From Aerococcus viridans (GTDB taxonomy: Bacteria; Bacillota; Bacilli; Lactobacillales; Aerococcaceae): a stretch of DNA of 64,000 bases. The stretch lies in the NCBI RefSeq assembly GCF_001543285.1, contig NZ_CP014164.1, positions 186,001 through 250,000 of the forward strand. The letters are read 5' to 3'. The position numbers and the translations under genes are program-made. Under the pieces are notes generated by a model, which ran no database searches, was not told the origin of the DNA, and saw nothing but the letters and a program-made list of their open reading frames with translations. Positions 46,208-54,692 of the stretch are shown here, piece after piece (position 1 is the first letter of the stretch; each line of letters begins with the position of its first letter).

Positions 46208-47015
46208 AGACAATCAAAGACAACAAAACAGAGATAGAAGACCCCGCAGTACAAATAACGAAGAAGAACTGGATCAATCTCCTGATTTCGTCTATGGTTT
46301 CCATGCCGCTATGGAAGTATTAGAAGGCGACCATGATGTGAATAAAGTCTTCCTACAAACTGGCTTAAACGAGAAGAACGCCCAAGCTATTTTAAAAGCA
46401 GCCAACAAGCGAAATATCTTGGTATCTAATGTACCAAAGGAAAAATTAGATACCCTTTCTGATGGCGGCAATCACCAGGGTGTTGTCATGGCTATTGCAG
46501 CATACAAATACGCTGAACTAGAGGATATCTTCAAAAAAGCTGAAGAAGCCAATGAAGACCCAATTATCATGGTCCTAGATGGTATTGAAGATCCACATAA
46601 CTTAGGTTCTATTTTAAGAACAGCTGATGCTTCAGGGGTTCATGGTGTCATTATTCAAAACCGTCGTGCTGTTGGGTTAACGCAAGTTGTTGCTAAAACT
46701 TCTACAGGTGCTATTGAACATGTGCCAGTTGTTCGTGTAACCAATATTTCTAAAACCATTGATCTATTAAAAGAACGTGGTGTATGGGTATTTGGTACCG
46801 ATATGAAGGGTCAATCAATGTGGCAAATGGATGCGGCGCTCCCAATTGCTGTTGTGATTGGTAATGAAGGTAAAGGCGTATCACCAGGTGTGAAGAAACA
46901 TCTTGATGGTATGATTACCATTCCGATGCGTGGTCACGTTCAAAGTTTAAATGCTAGTGTAGCAGCAGGATTATTAATGTATCAAATTTATCAAAGTCGT
47001 ATGGGTAATAGCTAA
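46200..47015 (+). CDS. rlmB: 23S rRNA (guanosine-2'-O-)-methyltransferase RlmB (TrmH/SpoU family)
   Basis: A 271-residue SPOUT methyltransferase. After a basic N-terminal tail comes the substrate-binding domain (FVYGFHAAMEVLEG), then the trefoil-knot domain with DGIEDPHNLGSILRTADASGVHGVI, VIGNEGKGVSP and IPMRGHVQSLNASVAAGLLMYQI, the three SpoU motifs. ATG 46200 has GAGGAG ten bases upstream and overlaps mrnC. A longer frame from 46122 is within mrnC and is not used. Confidence 0.95.
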   Translation: MARDNQRQQNRDRRPRSTNNEEELDQSPDFVYGFHAAMEVLEGDHDVNKVFLQTGLNEKNAQAILKAANKRNILVSNVPKEKLDTLSDGGNHQGVVMAIAAYKYAELEDIFKKAEEANEDPIIMVLDGIEDPHNLGSILRTADASGVHGVIIQNRRAVGLTQVVAKTSTGAIEHVPVVRVTNISKTIDLLKERGVWVFGTDMKGQSMWQMDAALPIAVVIGNEGKGVSPGVKKHLDGMITIPMRGHVQSLNASVAAGLLMYQIYQSRMGNS

Positions 47016-47062
47016 TCAGTGAATTGATTTTATAGTAAGTTGATGAAGAAAGGAGGGAAGAC

Positions 47063-47602
47063 ATGGTACTAAGAAAAGAACGGTTAATCGTTGATGGCTA
47101 CAATATGATTGGCTCCTGGCCTTTACTTGTAAAGTTGAAAAATCGAGATGAAATTGAGGCTGCAAGAGACTTGTTATTAGCAACCCTTTCTAACTATGTA
47201 GGTTATCATGATATTGAAACGTGGGTGATTTTTGATGCCATGTTTGTCCCAGGCATTTCTAAATCCTATGATCAATTTAACTTACATGTCGTCTTTACCA
47301 GTGAAGGACAAACCGCTGATTCATATATCGAAGAGATGATAGTTGATTTGGTAAGCCCTTTACATAATGTAACGGTTGCGACAAGTGATTTAGCTGAACA
47401 GCGAATTGTTTTCCAAAAAGGTGCTTTAAGGCAATCAGCACAAGAGTTATATAGAGATGTGCAAAAAACCAACGCGGAAATTGCACATGGTGGTAATGAT
47501 TATGAATACAACAAATATCAAAGATCCATACCATGGTCAGTCCATCAGCTAGATAAATTAAATGACTTTTATAGAGATTTAATTGACAAGAAAAGTGAAT
47601 AG
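47063..47602 (+). CDS. NYN domain ribosome-associated endonuclease (YacP / Rae1)
   Basis: A 179-residue NYN/PIN-like protein of the YacP family, whose Bacillus member Rae1 cleaves mRNA in the ribosomal A site. Conserved acidic residues are in LIVDGYNMIGSWP (near the N-terminus), WVIFDAMF and QTADSYIEEMI. AAAGGAGG precedes the ATG by eight bases. Position between rlmB and sigH matches the conserved block. Confidence 0.92.
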   Translation: MVLRKERLIVDGYNMIGSWPLLVKLKNRDEIEAARDLLLATLSNYVGYHDIETWVIFDAMFVPGISKSYDQFNLHVVFTSEGQTADSYIEEMIVDLVSPLHNVTVATSDLAEQRIVFQKGALRQSAQELYRDVQKTNAEIAHGGNDYEYNKYQRSIPWSVHQLDKLNDFYRDLIDKKSE

Positions 47603-47667
47603 TAGGATTTTGATGTGTTTGGTCTGTTGGATTGAGCCTGGGTGGTCTATTTGGAGAGGACAAATCT

Positions 47668-48294
47668 ATGGCAAAGCAGAAACAAAGTAAAGACCAGTCA
47701 CAGGTATTGGATTTAGTGTTGCAGGGGAAAAATGAACTTACTGAGGAAATATTTGATGCATTATACCAAGAAGTTTTACCTACCTTATATGCTAACCGTT
47801 GGCGCATCCCTAAGTATATTTTGGAAAATGATGATTACTATCAAGAAGCTAGAATTAGTCTAGTACAAGCTGTTCAAACATATCGCATCAATAGTAAGGC
47901 AGCCTTTACAACTTACTTTGCGAATGTATTCAAAAATAGGTTGCTCGATATTCGCCGGATGCACATGACGGATAAACGGATTGCTAATTTCAAAGTGGAA
48001 CGTTCGCTAGATTTATTTGCAAGTGAAGGTGAAGAAAACAATATAGAAAACCGCTTGAGAACCAAAGAGTTTCCACCTGAATATGTATATCTCTTCAATG
48101 AGACAATTAATAGATATGAAAAAAGTTTGTCTGATATGGAAAGAACGGCATATGGTTATTTCAAGAAAGGTTTTTCTTACGAAGAGATGGAAAAACTCAC
48201 GGGCTTTACCAGAAAACAGGTTCATTCATTAATTGCTAAGTGTAAACGAAAGTATCGCAAAATATTATCAGAATATTTTGATGATAGGGACTAA
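47668..48294 (+). CDS. RNA polymerase sigma factor, SigH/ComX-like
   Basis: A 208-residue sigma-70 family protein with region 2 (about 25-100; DDYYQEARISLVQAVQTYR and AAFTTYFANVFKNRLLDIRR) and a region 4 helix-turn-helix near the end (GFSYEEMEKLTGFTRKQVHSLIAKCKRKYRK). It occupies the exact place of sigH in Firmicutes (after yacP, before rpmG), so it is the orthologue of SigH or the competence sigma factor ComX. ATG 47668 has GGAGAGG eight bases upstream. Whether it drives competence genes here is not visible. Confidence 0.85.
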   Translation: MAKQKQSKDQSQVLDLVLQGKNELTEEIFDALYQEVLPTLYANRWRIPKYILENDDYYQEARISLVQAVQTYRINSKAAFTTYFANVFKNRLLDIRRMHMTDKRIANFKVERSLDLFASEGEENNIENRLRTKEFPPEYVYLFNETINRYEKSLSDMERTAYGYFKKGFSYEEMEKLTGFTRKQVHSLIAKCKRKYRKILSEYFDDRD

Positions 48295-48306
48295 AATGAA
48301 ATTATG

Positions 48307-48342
48307 CCATGCACGGGTTGAAACTGTGCATGGTTTTTCTTT
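48307..48342 (+). terminator. Terminator of the cysS-sigH block
   Basis: CCATGCAC / GTGCATGG perfect stem followed by TTTTTCTTT. The second IS605 copy begins 19 bases further on. Confidence 0.88.
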
Positions 48343-48413
48343 GTTCATTTATGGATTAATTTTTATTTAAAGTCGCCCCTTGAGAAAACCGTGTAATTCA
48401 TTACATGGATGAA

Positions 48414-48836
48414 TCAAGTTCTAGGGCGACCGTCATTGTATTCCGTTAATTGATTTTCTATATATTCTTTAACAGTTTCTTTAGACATATTACCTACTGT
48501 TGCCATGAAATAACTAGGTGTCCATAAATGGCCACCCCATAACATTGCTTTTGTTTCTGGATATGCTTTGAACCATAGACGTGCAGATTTCCCTTTAAGT
48601 GTTTTGACGATACTACTTGCGGCATGTTTAGGGTTGAACGAAATCAACATATGGATATGGTCAGGCATTACTTGGAGCGATTGGATGACAATATTGTGTT
48701 CATCACAAATATGCGTCAATATATCTTGCATGGCGTTTTGTTTTTCAATGGTTGTAAATATTTCTTTACGATACTTTGTTACCCAAACCAAATGGAAATT
48801 AAAATCATAGACATTTGTCCTTGTTTTCACTATCAT
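48414..48836 (-). CDS. tnpA: IS200/IS605 transposase TnpA (Y1 HUH enzyme), copy 2
   Basis: A 140-residue transposase with HIHML metal motif and C-terminal nucleophilic Tyr (VKEYIENQL). ATG 48836 corresponds to the start in copy 1; the longer frame to 48887 runs through the shared promoter region. Substitutions against copy 1 include MATVGN for MSTVGS. Confidence 0.93.
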   Translation of the reverse strand: MIVKTRTNVYDFNFHLVWVTKYRKEIFTTIEKQNAMQDILTHICDEHNIVIQSLQVMPDHIHMLISFNPKHAASSIVKTLKGKSARLWFKAYPETKAMLWGGHLWTPSYFMATVGNMSKETVKEYIENQLTEYNDGRPRT

Positions 48837-48937
48837 ATGTAAACACCTCTTTAAATACATTATAGCAATTTTTATCGGTATAAACAAGTGTCATAGGTAT
48901 GGTATAATATATCTATAAATGCAAGGGGGGTGAAAAC

Positions 48938-50080
48938 ATGTATCAAGGAATTGAGTGTAAAATCTATCCTAACGAAAAACAGCGTCAGTTAATTCATATG
49001 ACCTTTGGTCATACCCGATTCATTTGGAACGAAATGTTGGCCATGTTGAATGCGCGGTATGAAAACAATCCTGACCTTCAAATGCTATCTTATAATGCGT
49101 TATCCTCTCTTATTCCACAAATGAAGAAGGAATATCCCTGGTTGCGTGAAGTTGATAGCGTAGCTGTTCAATGTAGTGTTAAACGCTTATCCGAAACTTT
49201 TGTTCGTTTTTTTAAAGGTTATTCAAAATACCCAAAATTCAAATCAAGGAAGAACACCAGACAGTCGTATTTAAGTACCATACGTGGCAACAACATTCGT
49301 TTAAATGACAATCAGCGGTATATCAAATTACCCAAATTAGGTTGGATAAAATGTAAGTCAAGTGTGCTTCATATTGAGAATGAACGCATAAAATCTGTCA
49401 CCGTAAAATATACACCTAGTGGCGACTACTATATCTCCCTTTTGGTCACAAGCGATAATCAAGCAATGCCCAAAACAGGAAATGTAGTCGGTGTCGATTT
49501 AGGTGTAAGTGATTTAGCTATTACGTCTGATGGTCAAAAATATCAAAGTCAGCGACTACATTTGTCTTATAAGAAGCAATTACATTATTGGGAAAAGCGA
49601 ATGGCCCGTAGACGTTTACAAGCCAAAAAGAACGGTGTAGCTTTAGCGGATGCGAAAAACTACCAGCAAGCCAAACGCCAAGTGGCCCGTATTCATCAAC
49701 GTATCAAAAACATCCGCAAGGATTACATTCATAAAATCACAACCGATATGGTTAAAAGTTATGACGTTATCGTTCTAGAGGATTTAAAGACGACTAATAT
49801 GATGAAAAATCATCAATTAGCCCGTTCAATCGCTAGCCAATCCTGGCGGATGTTTAGAACAATCCTAGAGGCAAAGTGCGAAATGTACGATAAGACATTT
49901 GTGGCTATTAATCCGTACAAGACGTCCCAAAAATGTTCTAATTGCGGGTATGATAGCGGTAAAAAAGCGTTAAATATACGTCATTGGACTTGTATGAAGT
50001 GTAATATGCATCACGATAGAGATATCAACGCAGCTAAAAATATATTAAATATTGGCCTGGAACAGGCCTTAGTTAAATAG
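48938..50080 (+). CDS. tnpB: TnpB RNA-guided nuclease of IS200/IS605 element, copy 2
   Basis: A 380-residue TnpB with the same RuvC residues (VVGVDLGVSD, VIVLEDLKT, HDRDINAAKN) and zinc ribbon as copy 1. Amino-acid differences are conservative or in loops (KSRKN for KSKRN, GVALAD for GVDLVD, SIASQ for SIAGQ), showing that both copies stay under coding constraint or moved recently. Confidence 0.95.
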   Translation: MYQGIECKIYPNEKQRQLIHMTFGHTRFIWNEMLAMLNARYENNPDLQMLSYNALSSLIPQMKKEYPWLREVDSVAVQCSVKRLSETFVRFFKGYSKYPKFKSRKNTRQSYLSTIRGNNIRLNDNQRYIKLPKLGWIKCKSSVLHIENERIKSVTVKYTPSGDYYISLLVTSDNQAMPKTGNVVGVDLGVSDLAITSDGQKYQSQRLHLSYKKQLHYWEKRMARRRLQAKKNGVALADAKNYQQAKRQVARIHQRIKNIRKDYIHKITTDMVKSYDVIVLEDLKTTNMMKNHQLARSIASQSWRMFRTILEAKCEMYDKTFVAINPYKTSQKCSNCGYDSGKKALNIRHWTCMKCNMHHDRDINAAKNILNIGLEQALVK

Positions 50081-50166
50081 CTTAGACCGCTGTTTTGCTT
50101 TGAAATAAGTGGAACAAGTCATGAGTGTTCCTAGAAACACGCCATTTTAATGGCGTTGTAGTTCAT
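50081..50166 (+). ncRNA. Candidate omega RNA (reRNA) scaffold end, copy 2
   Basis: Same right-end sequence as copy 1 with the terminal hairpin. The downstream guide would begin GGGGTAGCTTACATTT, differing from that of copy 1. Family-based inference. Confidence 0.45.
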
Positions 50167-50314
50167 GGGGTAGCTTACATTTAAATATTGGAAAAGTGAG
50201 CAAAGTAGTTTATGATATTTTTGGAAGTTGGTGAATTTTTGAGAGTTTTGCCAGTTCTCCGTTTATATTGGCGGTTTGCACGGACGCTTGTAAATACATT
50301 TTAGGAGATTGCGT

Positions 50315-51646
50315 ATGGAAATATTAGGTATTATTGGTGTGTTTATCGGTATTTTACTGATTATTTGGTTTTCTGTTAAAGGGTTGCATATTATTATTGC
50401 GGCACCTTTATCTGCTTTGGTTGTCATTCTCGCTAACCAGATGGATATTTTTGGGTCTTTGGTTGGTCAAGAGAATTCGTTTATGACAGCTTTGGCTGGG
50501 TTCTTGATTAATAACTTTGCGATTTTCTTATTGGGTGCTATTTTGGCACAATATATGGAAAAGAGTAATGCGACAGTGTCTATTGCCAACTTCATCTTGG
50601 GTAAGGTGGGGATGGGGTCTAAATATATGATTATGGTAGCGATTATGGCTATTGCAGCATTGTTAACTTATGGTGGGATTTCTTTATTTGTGGTTATGTT
50701 TGCGCTAGTACCGTTAGCCAAGCGAATCTTTAAACAAATGGATATCAACTGGGAATTATTCCCTATACCTTTTTTTTTAGGTGCTGGGACCTTTACTATG
50801 TCTAGTTTGCCAGGAAATCCTTCGGTTCAAAATGCGATTCCAACTACAGCTTTGGGGACATCGTTAACGGCGGCACCTATTCTAGGGTTAATCGGGTCTG
50901 CAGTTCTTTTAGCTTTTGGCTTGCTGTATATGAAATGGTGCTTGGACCGGTCTGTGAAGAACGGCGAACATTTTGATACCTATTTAGAAGGTAAGGTGGA
51001 TCTTAAAGGGGTAGCTGGTGATGTGGATGAATCGAAATTGCCATCTATTTGGCTTTCATTAGCGCCGATTGTTACCTTGATTGCCATTATCTTGATTTTT
51101 TCTAGTGTGGCAAACATTATTTTAGTGGCTTTAGCTGCAGCGATTATCTTATCAGCTATTCTATACCACAGCTACATTCCATCACAGAATATGACCTTGA
51201 ATGCGGGGGCGACAGGGGCAATTATGCCAGCCTTCTCAACTTCATCTTCTGTAGCCTTTGGTTCAGTATTAACCTTGGCACCTGGTTTTGCGGTCATCCA
51301 ACAAGCGATTACCTCTATTCCTGGTAGTCCAGTGATTGGATTGGCTGCATCGTCTGCCTTACTAAGTGGGATTACAGGTTCTGCTTCTGGGGCGATTGGG
51401 ATTATGATGAATACCCTAGCGCCAGATTATATTGCTATGGGGATTGATCCAGAGTTGGTCCACCGAATTACAGTGATTGCGGCGGCAACATTAACGGCGA
51501 TGCCACACTCAGGGGTCGTGATTACCTTTAATAATCTGACTGGATTATCCATTAAACATGGCTATATACACCAGTTCATTATTACAAACGTGGCGCACTT
51601 GTTGGCTTTGATTGCTGTACTTATCGCTTCAGCATTTTTATATTAA
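50315..51646 (+). CDS. GntP family permease (gluconate/organic acid)
   Basis: A 443-residue membrane protein with about 12 hydrophobic helices of the GntP/citrate-transporter type; recognisable are ALLTYGGISLFVVMF, FLGAGTFTMSSLPGNPSVQN and the C-terminal PHSGVVITFNNLTGLSIKHGY. Family substrates are gluconate, hydroxy acids or short fatty acids; no catabolic neighbour narrows it. ATG 50315 follows TTAGGAG by seven bases. It separates sigH from rpmG, which are normally adjacent, so it was probably acquired or moved here with the IS605 element. Confidence 0.88.
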   Translation: MEILGIIGVFIGILLIIWFSVKGLHIIIAAPLSALVVILANQMDIFGSLVGQENSFMTALAGFLINNFAIFLLGAILAQYMEKSNATVSIANFILGKVGMGSKYMIMVAIMAIAALLTYGGISLFVVMFALVPLAKRIFKQMDINWELFPIPFFLGAGTFTMSSLPGNPSVQNAIPTTALGTSLTAAPILGLIGSAVLLAFGLLYMKWCLDRSVKNGEHFDTYLEGKVDLKGVAGDVDESKLPSIWLSLAPIVTLIAIILIFSSVANIILVALAAAIILSAILYHSYIPSQNMTLNAGATGAIMPAFSTSSSVAFGSVLTLAPGFAVIQQAITSIPGSPVIGLAASSALLSGITGSASGAIGIMMNTLAPDYIAMGIDPELVHRITVIAAATLTAMPHSGVVITFNNLTGLSIKHGYIHQFIITNVAHLLALIAVLIASAFLY

Positions 51647-51667
51647 ATACATTCTATAGATTTTAAA

Positions 51668-51703
51668 AGAGGAGTTAGCTGATGATAGTGCAACTCCTCT
51701 TGC
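51668..51703 (+). terminator. Hairpin after the GntP gene
   Basis: AGAGGAGTT / AACTCCTCT perfect nine-base stem followed by the modest T tract TGCTATTT. Weak terminator. Confidence 0.55.
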
Positions 51704-51709
51704 TATTTG

Positions 51710-51775
51710 TGGTATAATTAGGGGCGCAGGAAATATTTATTGACATTGACCATCGGGGTAAGTACCATGTACAAT
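51710..51775 (+). promoter_or_regulatory. Two promoters upstream of rpmG
   Basis: An extended -10 TGGTATAAT (TATAAT 51713-51718), and downstream TTGACC (51746-51751), 18 bases, TACAAT (51770-51775). Confidence 0.6.
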
Positions 51776-51803
51776 GAATCAGAAATCAAGGAGATTGTGA
51801 ATT

Positions 51804-51956
51804 ATGGCAACGAAAAAAGTATCACTTGCTTGTTCAGTATGTGGCTCAAGAAATTACACGACAAATAGTAATGCCAATAACCGTACTGAGCGTTTAGAAG
51901 TGAAGAAATTCTGTAGACACTGTAATCAACATACAATACATAAGGAAACCAAATAG
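51804..51956 (+). CDS. rpmG: 50S ribosomal protein L33
   Basis: A 50-residue L33 protein. It begins [19 protein letters not shown] and contains the zinc pairs CSVC and CRHC, so it is the zinc-binding (C+) form. AAGGAG precedes the ATG. It lies directly before secE and nusG, the invariant order of bacteria. Confidence 0.93.
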   Translation: MATKKVSLACSVCGSRNYTTNSNANNRTERLEVKKFCRHCNQHTIHKETK

Positions 51957-51996
51957 TCGGTATTGACTAATAGATGGTAGAGGGCGAGGGAAGTAG

Positions 51997-52170
51997 ATGC
52001 AATTTTTAAAAGATGTATGGCATGAAATGCGATTGACTACATGGCCAAGTGGTGGCGAGTTGGTGCGCTACACTGGTATCGTATTATCGACTATTATCAT
52101 GGTTGCCATTTTCCTAGGGATTATTGATACCTTAGCACAATGGGCTTTTGCATGGTTTATTAACTTATAA
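51997..52170 (+). CDS. secE: Preprotein translocase subunit SecE
   Basis: A 57-residue SecE of the short Gram-positive form: amphipathic N-terminus (FLKDVWHEMRLTTWPSGGEL, with the conserved TxWP) and a single membrane helix. Stabilises SecY in the translocon. Ribosome site GAGGGAAGTAG. Position between rpmG and nusG confirms the call. Confidence 0.93.
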   Translation: MQFLKDVWHEMRLTTWPSGGELVRYTGIVLSTIIMVAIFLGIIDTLAQWAFAWFINL

Positions 52171-52201
52171 TTGTAACTTGTTATGGCGCGCGCATGGGCG
52201 G

Positions 52202-52262
52202 TGTGTTATAATGGGCACGAATAAAGCGAAGAGAAAACCTTTCATGTGGGGAAGGTTTTTTA
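52202..52262 (+). promoter_or_regulatory. nusG promoter with leader attenuator
   Basis: Extended -10 TGTTATAAT (TATAAT 52205-52210) starts transcription near 52217. Fifteen bases later a hairpin AAAACCTT / AAGGTTTT with a T tract (52232-52262) forms an intrinsic terminator, still upstream of nusG. It may end the secE transcript and also attenuate the nusG one. Confidence 0.6.
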
Positions 52263-52314
52263 ATTTGCCTTGAAGTTGATCGATGTTGAATGTATTGAAA
52301 GAAGGAGCATATCG

Positions 52315-52869
52315 ATGGTAGAAGAAATCGAAATTGGTAAAGAGTGGTATGTAATCCATACATACGCTGGCTATGAAAATAAAGTGAAACAAAACTTGGA
52401 AATGCGTATTACTTCAATGGATATGGAAGATTATATTTACCGTGTAATCGTGCCTGAAGAAGAGCATGTAGAGAAAACGAAATCAGGTAAAGAGAATATT
52501 GTTAAGATTAAAAACTTTCCAGGTTATGTATTAGTTGAGATGATCATGTCAGATGAAGCGTGGTTCGTTGTACGTAATACACCAGGTGTTACAGGGTTCT
52601 TAGGTTCTCACGGGCAAGGTTCAAAACCGACACCATTATTACCTGATGAAGTACGTAATATCTTATCAAGCCTTGGTGAAGGTGGCCGTAACCGTGATAT
52701 CTCATTCGATATCGATGAAGTGGTTAAGGTTATCGACGGTGCCTTTGATGGTATGGAAGGTCGCGTACAAGAGATTGATGCAGAACATGGAAAATTGAAA
52801 CTGACTGTTGAAATGTTTGGACGTGAAACATTAGCAGAAGTAGACTACGACCAAGTAGATAAATTCTAA
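52315..52869 (+). CDS. nusG: Transcription termination/antitermination protein NusG
   Basis: A 184-residue NusG with NGN domain (KEWYVIHTYAGYENKVKQNLE, VPEEE, NFPGYVLVEM, VRNTPGVTGFLG) and C-terminal KOW domain (VKVIDGAFDGMEGRVQEID). Binds RNA polymerase and affects pausing and termination. ATG 52315 has AGAAGGAG eight bases upstream; a longer frame from 52270 has none. Confidence 0.96.
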   Translation: MVEEIEIGKEWYVIHTYAGYENKVKQNLEMRITSMDMEDYIYRVIVPEEEHVEKTKSGKENIVKIKNFPGYVLVEMIMSDEAWFVVRNTPGVTGFLGSHGQGSKPTPLLPDEVRNILSSLGEGGRNRDISFDIDEVVKVIDGAFDGMEGRVQEIDAEHGKLKLTVEMFGRETLAEVDYDQVDKF

Positions 52870-52924
52870 TTTGCGATATTTTTCAAATCATAGTTGAGGT
52901 AAAATAAACCATAGTTAAATGAAT

Positions 52925-52974
52925 AAATAGCGGGTAAAGATTCTTAAACAAAATCCTTACCCGCTATTTTTCTC
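52925..52974 (+). terminator. Terminator after nusG
   Basis: Thirteen-base stem AAATAGCGGGTAA / TTACCCGCTATTT followed by TTCTC. The remaining gap to 53170 shows no gene. Confidence 0.88.
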
Positions 52975-53169
52975 TATTAATCAATATTCATTTTCTAATT
53001 GTTTATTTTTTATCCTTCCAGCGGTAAAGATACATGTATTTTAAAATATCGTACAATATATAACCGGAAATTACCGCATGCATAAAGGGGAATGTGTATA
53101 GTGAACAAAAACTACCATTAAAACGTAAAACGTTAGAGAAGAGGCGAATGAGAAACCGAAGATGCACAA

Positions 53170-53205
53170 AAAATCAGTTGCTTTTATGGGCAACTGATTT
53201 TTTCT
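53170..53205. terminator. Terminator after phoU (usable on both strands)
   Basis: AAAATCAGTTGC / GCAACTGATTTT with A and T tracts on both sides. Confidence 0.85.
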
Positions 53206-53222
53206 ATTTATATATGTAGATT

Positions 53223-53894
53223 TTAATCGTTTAAGTTCACGATGTCTGCATCTTCTGTATAAATAACGCGTTCGCATAGGTTTGTTGCATAATCACCGAT
53301 ACGTTCGATGTCGTGTAAAATGGCATTAATCGCTGAACCTGTTTGAACAGTTTCAGGTTGATTCTTCATAATCACTAAGATTTGATCGACAAGTTCTCTA
53401 AAAGCACTGTCTACTTCGTTATCCATAGCAGCGATTTCTTTAGCGCGTTCAACGTTATGTTGGCTAAAGGCATCAATTGCTTGTCCAAGCATGTTTTTCG
53501 CTAACTCACCTACGGCAAAGACATCATCCATAACTGGATCAAATGGTGCTAAGTTTTCAACACGTAAAATACCTTTCGCTACGGATACTGCGTGGTCGGC
53601 TACGCGCTCTAGGTCAGAACTTGAAGCAAATACTGACAGAATCATACGTAGGTCTGTACCGATTGGTTGTTGACGAGCGATTATACGCATTACATAAAAT
53701 TCGATTTCTTTCTCTAGCTTGTTAATCTCAGCATCGCTCTCAATGACAGTTTGTGCGCCATCGTGGTCATTGGTTTTTAATGCTTGGAAAGATCGTTCTA
53801 ACATAGCCGCCGTACCGAATCCGAGTTTTGCGTGCATACCCTCCAAAGTCTTTAGTTGGTCATCGTAAAATTTTCTTACTGGACGTTCCATCAT
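53223..53894 (-). CDS. phoU: Phosphate signalling protein PhoU
   Basis: A 223-residue all-helical protein with two PhoU repeats of three helices, each with the metal-binding E-x-x-x-D pattern (EKEIEFYVMRIIARQQPIGTDLR near 60-82; repeat in the second half). It modulates phosphate uptake and signalling. ATG 53894 (or 53891) has AAAGGAG five to eight bases upstream; the longer frame to 53945 has no site. It stands alone, without pst genes, between nusG and rplK on the opposite strand. Confidence 0.93.
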   Translation of the reverse strand: MMERPVRKFYDDQLKTLEGMHAKLGFGTAAMLERSFQALKTNDHDGAQTVIESDAEINKLEKEIEFYVMRIIARQQPIGTDLRMILSVFASSSDLERVADHAVSVAKGILRVENLAPFDPVMDDVFAVGELAKNMLGQAIDAFSQHNVERAKEIAAMDNEVDSAFRELVDQILVIMKNQPETVQTGSAINAILHDIERIGDYATNLCERVIYTEDADIVNLND

Positions 53895-53998
53895 TATCAC
53901 TCCTTTGCAATGTACTTTTTCCTTATCAAGGATACAGTTTACCATATTTTGTCGGTCTTGTCATCTAGTAATCTTGTAAAATAGGCAATGTAACCCTT

Positions 53999-54082
53999 TA
54001 CAAACCGTTTGTATCATTTACTTATAAAGTATACCACATTTTGTAAAAAACTCTTGCAATAACTAAAGATATATGGTTAAAT
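53999..54082. promoter_or_regulatory. Divergent phoU/rplK promoter region with palindrome
   Basis: For rplK: TTGCAA (54054-54059), 17 bases, TTAAAT (54077-54082) with a TGn extension. For phoU (reverse): TATACT at 54028-54033 with TGG extension. Between phoU start and its promoter lies the palindrome TACAAAC-C-GTTTGTA (53999-54013). Confidence 0.5.
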
Positions 54083-54107
54083 AGGTTATTGTGTGTAGAC
54101 ACATGTA

Positions 54108-54140
54108 GTGGGAGGAGGAATCTCAACTCCATTAAACCAC
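54108..54140 (+). promoter_or_regulatory. L1-type autoregulatory leader upstream of rplK
   Basis: GTGGGAGG (54108-54115) and ACCAC (54136-54140), with GGAG/CTCC pairing between, resemble the L1 binding site on 23S rRNA used for feedback control of the L11-L1 operon. Confidence 0.5.
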
Positions 54141-54167
54141 AACGCGAAAAACAAGGAGGAATGTTTC

Positions 54168-54593
54168 GTGGCTAAAAAAGTACAACAAATCGTAAAATTA
54201 CAAATTGAAGCTGGTAAAGCAAGTCCAGCTCCTCCAGTAGGTCCTGCATTAGGTCAAGCTGGTGTGAACATCATGGGATTCACTAAAGAATTCAACGCGC
54301 GTACACAAGATCAAATGGGTATGATTATCCCTGTAGTAATCACTGTATTCGAAGATCGTTCATTTACATTCATTACTAAAACACCACCAGCTGCAGTATT
54401 ATTGAAAAAAGCTGCTGGCGTTGCTAAAGGTTCTGGCGAACCTAACAAAAATAAAGTCGCTACCGTAACTCGCGACCAAGTTCGTGAAATTGCAGAAACA
54501 AAAATGGAAGACTTGAACGCTGCAGATGTAGAAGCTGCTATGCGTATGGTTGAAGGTACTGCACGTTCAATGGGCTTTGTAGTAGAAGGCTAA
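54168..54593 (+). CDS. rplK: 50S ribosomal protein L11
   Basis: A 141-residue L11 with the [24 protein letters not shown] region near the N-terminus (residues 20-44) and the rRNA-binding C-terminal domain. GTG start at 54168 follows AAGGAGG by nine bases; the ATG frame from 54108 begins inside the leader. Part of the stalk base. Confidence 0.97.
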   Translation: MAKKVQQIVKLQIEAGKASPAPPVGPALGQAGVNIMGFTKEFNARTQDQMGMIIPVVITVFEDRSFTFITKTPPAAVLLKKAAGVAKGSGEPNKNKVATVTRDQVREIAETKMEDLNAADVEAAMRMVEGTARSMGFVVEG

Positions 54594-54626
54594 TTGTCAC
54601 ACTGTAATACATGAAACCCGTACGCC

Positions 54627-54674
54627 ACAAATCAATTGCGATTTGTGAGTGGGAGGATTATCCGCTAAAACCAC
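54627..54674 (+). promoter_or_regulatory. Second L1-type leader upstream of rplA
   Basis: A hairpin ACAAATC / GATTTGT (54627-54646) is followed by GTGGGAGG (54649-54656) and ACCAC (54670-54674), the same motif as before rplK. Confidence 0.5.
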
Positions 54675-54692
54675 ATAGGAGGAATATATATA

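Larger units (their letters stand above)
48361..50166. mobile_element. IS200/IS605-family element, copy 2
   Basis: Nearly identical to the element at 28311-30115, in the same orientation, with one extra G before tnpB. Subterminal hairpins are TGTAAT-TC-ATTACA (48392-48405) and the ACGCCATT/AATGGCGT stem near 50139-50156. Both genes intact. Confidence 0.92.
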
